NCBI GenBank assembly: GCA_963837325.1
Contig: CAWIMV010000001.1
Coordinates: forward strand, 1 to 64,000
Direction: 5' to 3'
DNA from: CAVQKZ01 sp963837325
GTDB lineage: Bacteria; Actinomycetota; Actinomycetes; Mycobacteriales; Jatrophihabitantaceae
Length of the DNA: 64,000 nucleotides
Shown here: piece by piece, positions 18,103 through 27,103 of the stretch
Position numbering within the stretch: the stretch's first letter is position 1
How the letters are laid out: the number at the start of each line of letters is the position of its first letter
Notes under the pieces: model-generated
The model's input: only the letters and a program-made list of their open reading frames with translations
Databases searched by the model: none
Told to the model about the DNA's origin: nothing
Program-made: the position numbers and the translations under genes

Positions 18103-19913
18103 CCGGCGCGACATGGTGGTCCCAGCCTGTTGCCGCCGAAGGGTCTACCGCGTCGGAAGGTATCCGACGTCAGCTCGGCAAACCCAATCTCGATCCGTTG
18201 ACCGTCTTGATCAGAGAGACAGCGCAAAACAGCTGCGACGCCGCCCTCCCCGGCGACATGAGGGTCGACTTCGCCGTGCGGCTAAATCAACTGTCAGGTA
18301 ATCGGTTGCAGGCGTGGCGAGACTTTCTGCTGCCTGAACCCGACGGTTCCGGACTAGGCCTCAACTCCGCTCTCACCAGCATGCCGAGGGTTTTGACGAT
18401 CGCCGACCGGGGGACCACTGGTCTAGGCGGTCCATTGCGTGCTGACGAAGTACCCGTTGGCGGTGAGCGACCCGACTTCGTGAACTTCATCCGCAACGTC
18501 GGCGAGCGAAAGATGATGAGACTCGGTGGCGGTTCCTATGGATTCGGCAAGGGCATCCTTTATAACGTCAGTCGTTGCCACGTGGTCGTGGCGGACAGCG
18601 TCTGCGCGTACCAAGGCCGCCTCCAGCGGCGACTCATAGGGACTGCGTTGGGTGATGGCTATACCCACGCGGGCCGCCCTTACACCGGCCGGCACTGGTT
18701 GGGCCCGATCGAGGAGTCATTCGCGCGGCCCTTGATCGACGACGAGGCGGCGGAGATGTCGGCGCGGCTCGGGCTTCCGCGGTTTGAGGATGGCGTCACT
18801 GGGACGTCGGTGGCCATTGTCGACGTAGACCTCGGGAGACCTCAAGGGCGTGACGACGACCGGGACGCAGACGAGGCGGCCCAGTTCATCGTCTCGACCA
18901 TGTTGTGGAATCTCTGGCCTCGCATGCTGAGCGATCACAAGAATCGATTGGTGTGTTCGATGCGACGCGATGGTTTCGTCACTGAGGTTCCCGATCCCGA
19001 GTCATGCATCGAGCTGAAACCGTTCATTGACGCGTATAGATCAACCGCTGACGGGGGGGAATACGAGGTTCCGCTGCGTCGTCAGCAGCCTCAGCAGATC
19101 GGTCGCTTCGCCATTAGCCGAGCAATGGCGCCCATGCGCACCGATCCGCTGTTAGCCGCGGCGGCGCCGTTCGAAGGGCGGGCGCACCACTGTGCTCGCA
19201 TGCGACAGGCGGACCTGATTGTCGACTACGTCACCGGCGAGACGCCGGTAGATGAAGCCATTCAATACGGTGCAGTATTCCGAGCAAGCCGAGAGGCTGA
19301 CGGCCTATTCGCCGAGGCCGAGCCACCAACTCACGACGACTGGGTTCTCACTGGCCTGCGCGGCCCGGCACGCGGTGTGGTTCAACTAGCAGGGACGTTC
19401 ATCCGAGACAGGCTCAACAGTGAGACTCAATCACCAGCCGATGCCAGCGGGGCGAGCGATACGCCACTCGGCTTCCTCGCAAGCCGGTTGTCGGGTCTCA
19501 TGGCGGGCGCTGACGGCGACAGCGCCACTGCATCTGGACCGGAGAACGAACGAAATCGCCCGAGCCGTTCGGCCAATGCGACTCCGCGATTTGTCGAAGG
19601 CCCTGCGCTGGTGGACGAGGACGGCAGCGCGGTCGTCAGAGCCGTAGTGCTGATGCCGACCTGGGTATCAGACCGGAGCGTGGTGGTCGACCCCATGATC
19701 GTTCTGGACAGCGGGATGGAGGCACCTGATGGGTCCCCAGGGTCGCCCATGGTGTTGGGCTGGCGAGGCCTAGAAACAGGCCAGGAGGTCTCGGGTCCGC
19801 GGCTCATCGTCGATCATTCCGCTGACAGACGCTGGGAGGTCCGAGTCAGCCCCGCGACGGACGCAGTGGTGCGCCTGAAACTGACGACCAGCGAGGTCTG
19901 CGATAGCACATGA
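18099..19913 (+). CDS. GHKL (MutL/Hsp90-like) ATPase of the Z1 system
   Basis: A 604-aa protein. The Bergerat ATP-binding motifs are visible: N-box VLIRETAQNSCDA near residue 42, G1 LTIADRGTTGLGG near 95, and the G2 lid GGGSYGFGKGILY near 145. The middle and C-terminal parts are not recognisable by eye. In MutL-Z1 clusters this subunit is thought to be a dimerising ATP-driven clamp or sensor. It overlaps the genes on both sides by 4 nt. Confidence 0.85.
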   Translation: MTGATWWSQPVAAEGSTASEGIRRQLGKPNLDPLTVLIRETAQNSCDAALPGDMRVDFAVRLNQLSGNRLQAWRDFLLPEPDGSGLGLNSALTSMPRVLTIADRGTTGLGGPLRADEVPVGGERPDFVNFIRNVGERKMMRLGGGSYGFGKGILYNVSRCHVVVADSVCAYQGRLQRRLIGTALGDGYTHAGRPYTGRHWLGPIEESFARPLIDDEAAEMSARLGLPRFEDGVTGTSVAIVDVDLGRPQGRDDDRDADEAAQFIVSTMLWNLWPRMLSDHKNRLVCSMRRDGFVTEVPDPESCIELKPFIDAYRSTADGGEYEVPLRRQQPQQIGRFAISRAMAPMRTDPLLAAAAPFEGRAHHCARMRQADLIVDYVTGETPVDEAIQYGAVFRASREADGLFAEAEPPTHDDWVLTGLRGPARGVVQLAGTFIRDRLNSETQSPADASGASDTPLGFLASRLSGLMAGADGDSATASGPENERNRPSRSANATPRFVEGPALVDEDGSAVVRAVVLMPTWVSDRSVVVDPMIVLDSGMEAPDGSPGSPMVLGWRGLETGQEVSGPRLIVDHSADRRWEVRVSPATDAVVRLKLTTSEVCDST

Positions 19914-20791
19914 AAGACGTCAAACCCTTCTTCGTCCCGCAGGACGCATCCGTTCGTGCAACCGGATGGCAGCGATCCGTCGACGGCGACTGGGAATCCC
20001 TCGATGACTACGTCGACGACTGGGACCAACGGACACACCTTCATCTACGGTGCGCGATTGAGTGCGACGTCGATGCCGTTCGGCACGATGCGCGTCTTTC
20101 CGACGCAAGCCCACTTGGCTGGTCGATCGGATGGCGCGCCACGGACACGGGTCTCGTAGGCGAGCCGAAGCTAGTTGATTTCGGGACGCCCCGGGTCGAC
20201 GTGGACCTAACGGTGCCGCCCGAGCGAGCCGGAGCCACCATCGCGCTTACCCGGCGACTCGTCCTACGCCGAGACCGCCTCGCGGCTGCGCCAAACGAAG
20301 CTCGATTCGCGGGAAGCATTCTTTGGTCCGATGAGGTCACGTTGCGACTGGCCGGTCGCGGTGCGGCCTTTCCGAGCGAGGTGATCGACTTCGATCTCCT
20401 TAATCGAGATAGACAGACGAGCTGGTATCTCGACCTCCCGGCCTCAATGGACCTGCCCGTCATGGGTTCGATGATCTTGCTCATCAACGCGGCCGACTCG
20501 GATCTTGTCGCTGCGGTGTCGCGGAGCCGGCGCCACTCCGAGTATCAGCAGGCGTTGATCCAGGACATGGAGGAGGGGGTTGTTCAGGAACTTGTGCGCT
20601 GGGCGCTAGCAAGATGGGACGAGCTCCAGGACGCCGAAGACGAATCGGTCGGTGCCGCGGCGCGAACGCTCGCCCAGCGAGTGCTTGTCGACCCGCAGAG
20701 TTGGACGTCTCCCGACATCGACTCGATGGCCCTCAGATCAGCAATTGTCAGTGGCGCACGCGCGATCGGGTTCGGAAGGGCGCTGCGTTGA
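19910..20791 (+). CDS. Z1-system associated protein
   Basis: A 293-aa protein with no motif I recognise. It is beta-rich in its first 200 residues (HLHLRCAIECDVD, RVDVDLTVPPE, ATIALTRRLVLRRD) and ends in helices. It is coupled to the GHKL gene (ATGA) and to the next gene (TTGA). The fixed position suggests a structural or substrate-recognition subunit of the same complex. Confidence 0.75.
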   Translation: MKDVKPFFVPQDASVRATGWQRSVDGDWESLDDYVDDWDQRTHLHLRCAIECDVDAVRHDARLSDASPLGWSIGWRATDTGLVGEPKLVDFGTPRVDVDLTVPPERAGATIALTRRLVLRRDRLAAAPNEARFAGSILWSDEVTLRLAGRGAAFPSEVIDFDLLNRDRQTSWYLDLPASMDLPVMGSMILLINAADSDLVAAVSRSRRHSEYQQALIQDMEEGVVQELVRWALARWDELQDAEDESVGAAARTLAQRVLVDPQSWTSPDIDSMALRSAIVSGARAIGFGRALR

Positions 20792-21531
20792 ACGAGCTGT
20801 GGCCCCGCATCAGTGCGCCAGTTGCGCGCGCTGAATTCGAGCAGATCGGCATCGCTAGTGTGGACGAGCTAGCCGCGATTTCTCGCACTGGGCATGCGCA
20901 TGAGACCTACGCAGCTACGGGTGGTACCCGCATCGGGCGAGAGGATATTGAAAACCTTGCGAAGGCACTGCGAGAGACGGCAACCGACTTCGGTTACCCC
21001 GATCGATCGGGCGATGCAGAGCGGATTGGCTTCGACCGAGCGGCCGCAGAGGTAGTTTTCCGGTCTATGAACGTCACGGCGGTCGAGGCATCGAATCGCG
21101 GTGTCTGGAGCTTTCTCGCCCTTGTGGCAATGCCGGACCTCACTCTGTGGCGGTTCAACCGCACGAATATTGAGCGATGGGTCGCGAGCGATTTGACCCG
21201 CCACATGTTCGCACGCCTCTGGTGGCAGGCACTGACTTTCTCGACGTCGTCGGGGGAGGACGATGACGACTTTTCACTGCTCCGGAAGCTGAGCGAGAGC
21301 GACCTCAATCAGATCATGGAACGTCGGGGCCTGGCTGGGAACGGACGCCTTGCACGGGCACTTGCTCGAGCGGTGGTTTCCAGCACAGGTGTGCGCCGAG
21401 AGGTCATCAGGGACCTCACGCCTCGGCTCCGTCGGCGGCTCGCCTTTGTCGACTTCTCCGTACTTACCGACGAGCAGCTGAACGATCATATTCGCGCGTT
21501 ATTCCAGGAAGCGGTCAGGCCGCGGCTTTAG
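20788..21531 (+). CDS. DUF6339-like protein, last gene of Z1 operon
   Basis: A 247-aa protein starting at a TTG that overlaps the previous stop (TTGA at 20788-20791). The frame is open further upstream to 20614, but the coupling and protein-like composition favour the TTG. It is mostly helical, with VWSFLALVAMPDLTLWRF and FARLWWQALTF as hydrophobic cores. I associate it with DUF6339, a family found beside such ATPases, from memory and with moderate certainty. No AIPR-type nuclease follows, so this operon differs from the described five-part mza cluster. Confidence 0.7.
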   Translation: MNELWPRISAPVARAEFEQIGIASVDELAAISRTGHAHETYAATGGTRIGREDIENLAKALRETATDFGYPDRSGDAERIGFDRAAAEVVFRSMNVTAVEASNRGVWSFLALVAMPDLTLWRFNRTNIERWVASDLTRHMFARLWWQALTFSTSSGEDDDDFSLLRKLSESDLNQIMERRGLAGNGRLARALARAVVSSTGVRREVIRDLTPRLRRRLAFVDFSVLTDEQLNDHIRALFQEAVRPRL

Positions 21532-21569
21532 GCGTGGCTGTGTCCGCTACCGCGAGCGCACCGCCGGCA

Positions 21570-21598
21570 AGTGAGAATAGAGCCGCCTTAGTATCACT
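21570..21598 (+). promoter_or_regulatory. inverted repeat upstream of fic copy 1
   Basis: AGTGAGAATA and TAGTATCACT form an imperfect inverted repeat (8 of 10 positions pair) with a 9-nt spacer. The right arm contains TAGTAT, a good -10 hexamer, about 40 nt before the Fic start. The same pair of arms precedes the second fic gene (54754-54784). Conservation of both arms suggests an operator overlapping the promoter. Confidence 0.45.
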
Positions 21599-21637
21599 TA
21601 CTGGTTATCTGAAGGTACCCTTGAGGCGTGGTTTCAG

Positions 21638-22822
21638 ATGCTGGATGGCCCAGCGATCGGATGGGAGAAGCGGGCCTGGATACCGCGGATCTCGCCCGAG
21701 CTGGTCTCGGCATCGGTCCGCTGGCGGCATGCCGGGCCCTACCGCGCTGCCGTGGCTCCGCTCATCGCCGAGCTGACGCCGAGGCTGCCCACTGACGTAC
21801 TCGCCGCCACCGAGGAGGCCAGCGCCGAGATCGCGCGTTTCGACGCCGAACTCGGGGCGGACGTGGCCCCATTCGCGTCCGTGCTGCTGCGCTCGGAGTC
21901 GACCTCATCGGCGATGATCGAGAACCTGAATTCGGGTGCGAAGTCGATCGCGCTGGCCGAGCTCGGCAGCACCGAGAAACGCAACGCCACCAAGATCGTC
22001 GGCAACGTCGCGGCGATGCGGGCCGCGCTGGCGCTCGCCGATCGACTCGACGGTGCGGCGACCATCGCCATGCACGCCGCGCTGCTCGGCGAGGTGGAGC
22101 CCGCCATGACGGGGCGGTGGCGCGCAGAGCAGGTGTGGATCGGCGGCACGTCCTTCGGTCCCCACGCCGCGTCGTTCGTGCCGCCACATCACGAGCACGT
22201 GCCGGCGCTAATGGACGACCTGGTCGGCTTCACGAAGCGGACCGACCTGCCGCTACTGGTCCAGTCGGCGATCGCGCACGCCCAGTTCGAGACCATCCAC
22301 CCCTTTGCCGACGGCAACGGCCGCACCGGACGGGCATTGATCCACGCGATGCTGCGTGGCCACGGCCTGGCCCGCAACGTCACCGTCCCGGTCTCGGCAG
22401 GACTGCTCACCGACACGAGCGGCTACTTCGACACGCTCACCGCCTACCGCGACGGCGACCCAGCGGCGATCGTCGCGAAGCTCGCTGATGCTTCGTTCGC
22501 CGCGACCGCCAACGGACGCCAGCTGGTCGCGGAGCTGCGGGCCACTCGGGAAAGCTGGGACGAGAAGATCAAGGCCCGCCGGGATGCAAGCGCATGGCGC
22601 CTCGCCGACCTGCTCGTGCGCCAGCCCGTCATCGACGCTGCAACCGTCGCCGCCGAACTCGACCTGGTTCCCCAGAACGCGCAGCGGGCGATAACACCGC
22701 TGGTCGAAGCCGGTGTGCTCACCGAATTCACCGGCTTCAGGCGCAATCGCATGTGGCAATCCCGCGAGGTGCTCAGCGCACTCGACGACTTCGCCGCCCG
22801 CGCAGGCCGCCGCGGGCCATGA
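21638..22822 (+). CDS. Fic family protein, copy 1
   Basis: A 394-aa class II Fic protein. The catalytic motif HPFADGNGRTGR begins at H221. An N-terminal inhibitory motif of the S-x3-E-N type is present (S91, E95, N96 in SSAMIEN), so activity is probably autoinhibited. A winged-helix-like C-terminus (VAAELDLVPQNAQRAITPLV) could bind DNA. Fic enzymes AMPylate or otherwise modify target proteins. Compared with copy 2, one extra base at the start (CCCAGCGATC versus CCCGCGATC) moves translation initiation to the ATG at 21638. Confidence 0.92.
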   Translation: MLDGPAIGWEKRAWIPRISPELVSASVRWRHAGPYRAAVAPLIAELTPRLPTDVLAATEEASAEIARFDAELGADVAPFASVLLRSESTSSAMIENLNSGAKSIALAELGSTEKRNATKIVGNVAAMRAALALADRLDGAATIAMHAALLGEVEPAMTGRWRAEQVWIGGTSFGPHAASFVPPHHEHVPALMDDLVGFTKRTDLPLLVQSAIAHAQFETIHPFADGNGRTGRALIHAMLRGHGLARNVTVPVSAGLLTDTSGYFDTLTAYRDGDPAAIVAKLADASFAATANGRQLVAELRATRESWDEKIKARRDASAWRLADLLVRQPVIDAATVAAELDLVPQNAQRAITPLVEAGVLTEFTGFRRNRMWQSREVLSALDDFAARAGRRGP

Positions 22823-23450
22823 CTCGACCCGACGCGAGATCGCCGACTATGCGTGTCGGTGATCTCAAACGACGCCGTGTCCGACCTGGTGTTATGTGCG
22901 GGCCGCTCTGAGTTTGCAGCTCCGGCTACGGTGAGGCGGCGACCCACAGTCCGCAGCGGGCCGACCGTACGGAAATAGCGGCACCTGTAGGCAATCCGGG
23001 CCAGCAGCCACGAAGATCAGCTGCGCCGTTCGCGTGAGGAGCTCAAATGGACGCCACCACTGACCGGACCACATTGCTGACCGCGCTCCACCTGCCGCGA
23101 CGAGATGCGCTCACCAGCGTGTGCGGTGTCGCGACAAAGACGTCCTATTCCGGCCGGAGCGAGCATTCGCGGCCGTGGCACGTCTCAATCAGCACGTGCA
23201 GCAGCAACATTGCGTGTTCCAACGTCAAGGGCGAGGGCTTGCTGCATTTGGACCGCCCGAACGCGGCATTCGGACAGCACCCAGACGCGGCCGCACATTG
23301 GGCGGCGCTCCGCCTTCCGGCAGACCTTCTCGGCCCGTTGATCGGCGTGCGCGTGCACGCGCCGCAGGGCCGCCGCGTGGACGGCACGATCACCCCGACC
23401 GTGCACTCGCGCCCGGGCGAGCGCACCTCATCGTGTACCGGTGACCGCCG
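22823..23450. other. degenerate intergenic DNA
   Basis: This stretch of about 630 bp lies between fic and an hsdR remnant. Several short frames overlap on both strands without protein-like consistency. A plus-strand frame from 23047 contains LDRPNAAFGQHPDAAAHWAAL, which looks like decayed coding sequence that I cannot assign. Confidence 0.4.
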
Positions 23451-23654
23451 TGGAGCTTGATCCGCGGCCTCAGCGTCATCGTCCAGCGCGACGCCAAAAC
23501 CGACTGGCAGATCCGGGAGTAGATCCGGGCCAAGCTGCGCAACTCAATCAAACGGCGGCTGCTCAAGCACGGCGACGCGCCCGACCAGGAGCTCGCCGCC
23601 AGCAAACCGATCATCAAGCAATCCGAACTCATGGCTGAGGACGAGGCGCCATGA
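23451..23654 (+). pseudogene. remnant of type I restriction HsdR C-terminus
   Basis: In this frame the DNA reads LSVIVQRDAKTDWQIRE, an in-frame TAG at 23520, then IRAKLRNSIKRRLLKHG and a stop at 23652. This is the C-terminal DUF3387 segment of HsdR, whose consensus runs RRDAKTDW, VRAKLR, IKRLL. Nothing upstream continues the gene, so about 65 codons survive. The GIY-YIG gene starts within its last codons. Confidence 0.7.
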
Positions 23655-24286
23655 GCGGCACAGTAAGCATCGGAACTACGCGCGAACTCAAGGTCCGGGA
23701 TCAGCCCGCTCGCGGTCCGCGGTGGCATCAGCTTGATCTGGCGCGCGAGTCGTTGAACCGGCTCCCGAGTGTCCCTGGCCTGGTCCGGACCGCCACCAGG
23801 GACAGCGAAGATCAGTGGTTGGTTGCGGACATCCGCGCGTGGGTTGCACAGATGCGAAGCGATCTGATCAGCACAGGCGTCGAACCCGCGCACAGGCTGC
23901 GCGTCGCGTGGTGTGAGGAAGACCCGCACGAGTGGATCAAGCTCGCTCGGGAGGCGCCGTCCCAGTCGGGCCTTCGCGCGGGCCGTCCGCAGCGTGTGAC
24001 GAAGCCCCAAGCCGCCCCTGCGGCCTGGGGTCTGTACCGGATTTGTCGCACGGCAGACGAGAGTTGGTACGTCGGCATCAGCTCCGACCTCCGAGCGCGA
24101 CTCTCAACCCACGCCCGAACCGGGGTTTGGTCGCCAGGAAGTGGCGACTTCGCTGAAGGTGCTGCCGGTCCGGGAGGCGAAAGGTCGACCTGTGGTGTGG
24201 GCCGATCTGCAGCAGGCGGAACGCTGGCACATCGAGAAACTCCGCAGCAGCGGCCGGACGGTTATCAACCACACCGGCGGCGGTAA
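23651..24286 (+). pseudogene. N-terminal half of a frameshifted GIY-YIG/kinase-like gene
   Basis: From the ATG at 23651 (preceded by GAGGACGAGG) the frame encodes about 125 residues of unknown alpha/beta sequence, then the start of a GIY-YIG nuclease domain: WGLYRI, SWYVGISSDLRARLSTH (with the catalytic-type Arg) and RTGVW. After about 24140 this frame turns into low-complexity Gly/Arg sequence. The rest of the nuclease domain appears in the frame of the gene at 24141. The domain is therefore split across two frames, and a frameshift near 24125-24150 (mutation or sequencing error) is the simplest reading. Confidence 0.65.
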
Positions 24287-25568
24287 CGGCCGCCCGCCGG
24301 CCTTCCGAGTGGTCCTGTCCGGGCCAGCCGCGGCGATCGAGCCCGTGCCGTACAACCCCGTCGCGCCCATGGAGCGACGCGGGCACCTGGACTTGGTTGT
24401 CACATGGCGGCGACCCGACCGCGACTGGGATATCACGTTGCGCCAAGACAATGTGCTCTGCGCCGTCCCCGGCAGTCATGGCGAGCGCCACCGACCTGGC
24501 AAGTCGCTTTCACTCGACCGGCTCAGCAAGATGTACGAGTTGCGTCATGGACGCTCGCTGCCTGAGGACCTCGCGTCGCGCGAGCGCACGGTGCCGGCCG
24601 AGGAAGATGTTCCGGTGCTGTATTGGAGTGCTGCGCCGCGCCGGCTCGCGAACGGGCGTGTCCTGCTGGACTCGGCCGATCTCTCGGAGCTAACGCGTGA
24701 CGAGGTCGAGCGACGCGAAATCGGACGACCCCTGGCTAGCGCTGGCTACCGGGTCGATCCCCGAGTACAACGGCATGGCGGCCTGAACTCCGTTGTCCGC
24801 ATCGAAACTGAAGGCTCAACCGGCGTCTACGCGAAGACGGAGGAGAACGAGGCCGCCAAACGCGCTGAGGTCGTCGCATCCGCGCTGCTCGTCGGCCTCC
24901 GGTGGGTCGGGATCTCCGACCGGGTCACACAGAATGTGGACGCAACGTTGCTACTCGTTCCCGAACTTGGGGCAGGAGACATCGAGGACCGGGGCACCAT
25001 CAGCGAGCTCTTCGCGACTTTCGGCCGAGAGGATCCATCGACCCTGGCCTGCGACAACGCGCACTACCTCTGGCGGTTGACGCAGGAAAACCTCCGACTT
25101 CGCGTTCCCCGCGAAGCGCTGCTGCTCCTGCTGTTTGACGCGGCCATCTGCAACACCGACCGCAACGCCGGCAACCTCAAGTACGGCAGCGACCGAGGCG
25201 CCCCGATGGGCACGCCACGGGGCCGGCTGCTCCCCGTAGACCATGGACGGTGTCTGCTGAACACCGACCCCAGCGCTCCAGGCCGGAGCAATATATCGCC
25301 CATCGCAGCGCTTCGCGGCGACTCCCCGTACGGCCTCCCCAACCAGCTCATACGGCCAGCCGCGCAACTCATCAACGACAATTTCGCTGCCGCCGTTGAC
25401 ACCGGTACGGCCTGGCTCAGCCGCATCCGAGATCTGGCCGCAGAGATGACCTACGACTGGGAGGATTACGCACGCGACGAGATCGCCGTGATAGCCACCA
25501 ACTCCGAGATCCTCCTTGCGGACCTGCCCGGAGTATTCGACCAAGTCTGCTCTTGGGTGATCGCGTGA
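24141..25568 (+). CDS. GIY-YIG C-terminal part fused to kinase-like domain
   Basis: A 475-aa protein from the GTG at 24141. The first 50 residues finish the GIY-YIG domain begun in the overlapping frame (VVWADLQQAERWHIEKL carries the Glu, VINHTGGGNGRPP the Asn). After a linker of about 130 residues, residues 200-400 resemble a protein- or lipid-kinase fold of the HipA/PI4K type: NTDRNAGN with D340 and N345 as catalytic loop, and VDHGRCL with D367 as metal ligand. A GIY-YIG nuclease joined to a kinase is unusual. The gene is coupled by a 4-nt overlap (GTGA) to the alpha-CTD/cold-shock gene. Confidence 0.75.
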   Translation: MATSLKVLPVREAKGRPVVWADLQQAERWHIEKLRSSGRTVINHTGGGNGRPPAFRVVLSGPAAAIEPVPYNPVAPMERRGHLDLVVTWRRPDRDWDITLRQDNVLCAVPGSHGERHRPGKSLSLDRLSKMYELRHGRSLPEDLASRERTVPAEEDVPVLYWSAAPRRLANGRVLLDSADLSELTRDEVERREIGRPLASAGYRVDPRVQRHGGLNSVVRIETEGSTGVYAKTEENEAAKRAEVVASALLVGLRWVGISDRVTQNVDATLLLVPELGAGDIEDRGTISELFATFGREDPSTLACDNAHYLWRLTQENLRLRVPREALLLLLFDAAICNTDRNAGNLKYGSDRGAPMGTPRGRLLPVDHGRCLLNTDPSAPGRSNISPIAALRGDSPYGLPNQLIRPAAQLINDNFAAAVDTGTAWLSRIRDLAAEMTYDWEDYARDEIAVIATNSEILLADLPGVFDQVCSWVIA

Positions 25569-26692
25569 GCTGGGCCGTCGTCACGATCCAGACCAGCCCC
25601 GGCGGCCAGGTCGAGCATTGCGTCATCGTCGACACCGCAACCGGCACCTCCGTGGTCCTCTGGACGGCCACCGGCGAGCCCGAGCCACTCCGACCCGCTT
25701 ATCGCTTGCTGATTCAACAACACCGACTGACCGATCCCGTCGCGATCGCGGAAGTAGCGTTCCCGAACCCGGAGGCAGTGCCGACTCTTTGTGGTCGGGA
25801 GTTCGACTCACAGCAGCAAGCCGCGTATGCGGGCGCGCGCCTGATCGCGAAGGCCCACGACTGGAAGGAGCAGGACCCGAACGTCCCCGAGGGGCTGCGT
25901 GCGCAAATCGTGGCGCTGCCCGATGACGTCCGAGCAATCCGCGACCAGGTCATGAGAGCGTTCGAACAACTCAACAAGCAGGTCGAAGCTCTCCAGCAAC
26001 AGCTCACCCGGACGATCGTCCTGCCGCCGAACAGCACACCGCCCAGCGCCACATCTGAACCGCAGGACCCACGCAATGTAATCGAGGAATACTTAACAAC
26101 TAGGACGGCGGACCCCGACAAGGAAGCGACGGCCGCGAGCGACGGCGGAAAGCGGAAGACCCGATCTGCCGCGCACGGACGTGGACGGGATCTCTCAGAG
26201 TTGCGCCTAGGCCCGCGGATCGAGGCTGTGCTCCGAGAACACGGCATCCAGACAGTCAGTCAGCTGGGCAGCACCTCGAACACGATTATCCGGAACATGA
26301 AGGGTCTCGGGCCGAAGGCGCTCGAGAAAATTGCCGGCGCTATCGACCGAGCAAGTCTTCTACCGCTCGAGGCAGGAAATCATCGGGCCCAAGGGACAGT
26401 CTCGCGCGCTCCGCGTGGGCCGCGAATCGTGGGGCACGCCGAGCCGGAGCGTGGAGAGCCACGGGCGAAGCGTGAGCCCGTCATGGGGGAGCAAGCCGGG
26501 ACTGTGCGCCAGTGGTATCCCGACCGTGGCTACGGGTTCATAAGCAACGACCAAGGCGACAGGTTCTTCGTCCACGCAACGGAAATCAGAACGGTGGACA
26601 AGCCGACTCTTCGTGAAGGGCAAGCCGTCGAGTTCAAGGGCGTCCCGCACCCCAAGGGACCCCGTGCCGTCGAGGTCTGGCCCGGTGACTGA
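25565..26692 (+). CDS. RNA polymerase alpha-CTD-like HhH plus cold-shock domain protein
   Basis: A 375-aa protein from the GTG at 25565, which overlaps the previous TGA. Residues about 1-110 are unassigned. A short coiled coil follows (IRDQVMRAFEQLNKQVEALQ). Around 215-270 lies a helix-hairpin-helix domain of the alpha-subunit CTD type (LREHGIQTVSQLG, MKGLGPKALEKI). The last 65 residues are a cold-shock domain with RNP motifs GYGFIS and RFFVHAT. The protein could bind DNA through the HhH and RNA or single-stranded DNA through the cold-shock domain. Partnership with the kinase-like gene is inferred from coupling. Confidence 0.8.
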   Translation: MSWAVVTIQTSPGGQVEHCVIVDTATGTSVVLWTATGEPEPLRPAYRLLIQQHRLTDPVAIAEVAFPNPEAVPTLCGREFDSQQQAAYAGARLIAKAHDWKEQDPNVPEGLRAQIVALPDDVRAIRDQVMRAFEQLNKQVEALQQQLTRTIVLPPNSTPPSATSEPQDPRNVIEEYLTTRTADPDKEATAASDGGKRKTRSAAHGRGRDLSELRLGPRIEAVLREHGIQTVSQLGSTSNTIIRNMKGLGPKALEKIAGAIDRASLLPLEAGNHRAQGTVSRAPRGPRIVGHAEPERGEPRAKREPVMGEQAGTVRQWYPDRGYGFISNDQGDRFFVHATEIRTVDKPTLREGQAVEFKGVPHPKGPRAVEVWPGD

Positions 26693-27103
26693 CACGTGCT
26701 CGGGCCAGCGTGGAGCGCGAGGGGCCTGGACGTCGCGTCCGACTGGCTGTCCGCTGACGGTCGAGCACAATGTCATGCGGGTGGTCGACCTGCTGGTCGG
26801 CGGCGTCACCACCGTGACCACGGCCTGTCCGCGCTCACCGACACGGAGGTTCTAATTGTACGAATAGATGACTCCGATCGCGCCATACGTTTCGATCTGT
26901 GCGCCGGCCGGTTCGGCCCAGGGCGCGATCACGAGGCGTACGGCACGAACGCTTGCCAGCCTCGCGGGGTTGACCTCGCGGTAGAGCCAGGGCCTTCTTC
27001 TAGCCGGTGATCCGCATACTCCGTTTCGGAACAACAAAGCTAGTATGCGCGTGGGTCCGGTGTGGCTACGTAGATACCGGGGGATTCGCGGCAAGCTACA
27101 CGC
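26693..27103. other. intergenic, no gene supported
   Basis: This is a 411-bp gap. Short frames exist on both strands, for example a minus-strand frame with LVIAPWAEPAGAQIETYGAI, but none has a start, a ribosome-binding site or a known motif. It may be decayed coding DNA. Confidence 0.45.

Noticed and set aside
23651..24286. Programmed frameshifting to make the GIY-YIG/kinase protein
   Set aside because: No slippery heptamer or downstream structure is evident near 24130, so a simple indel is the more economical reading.
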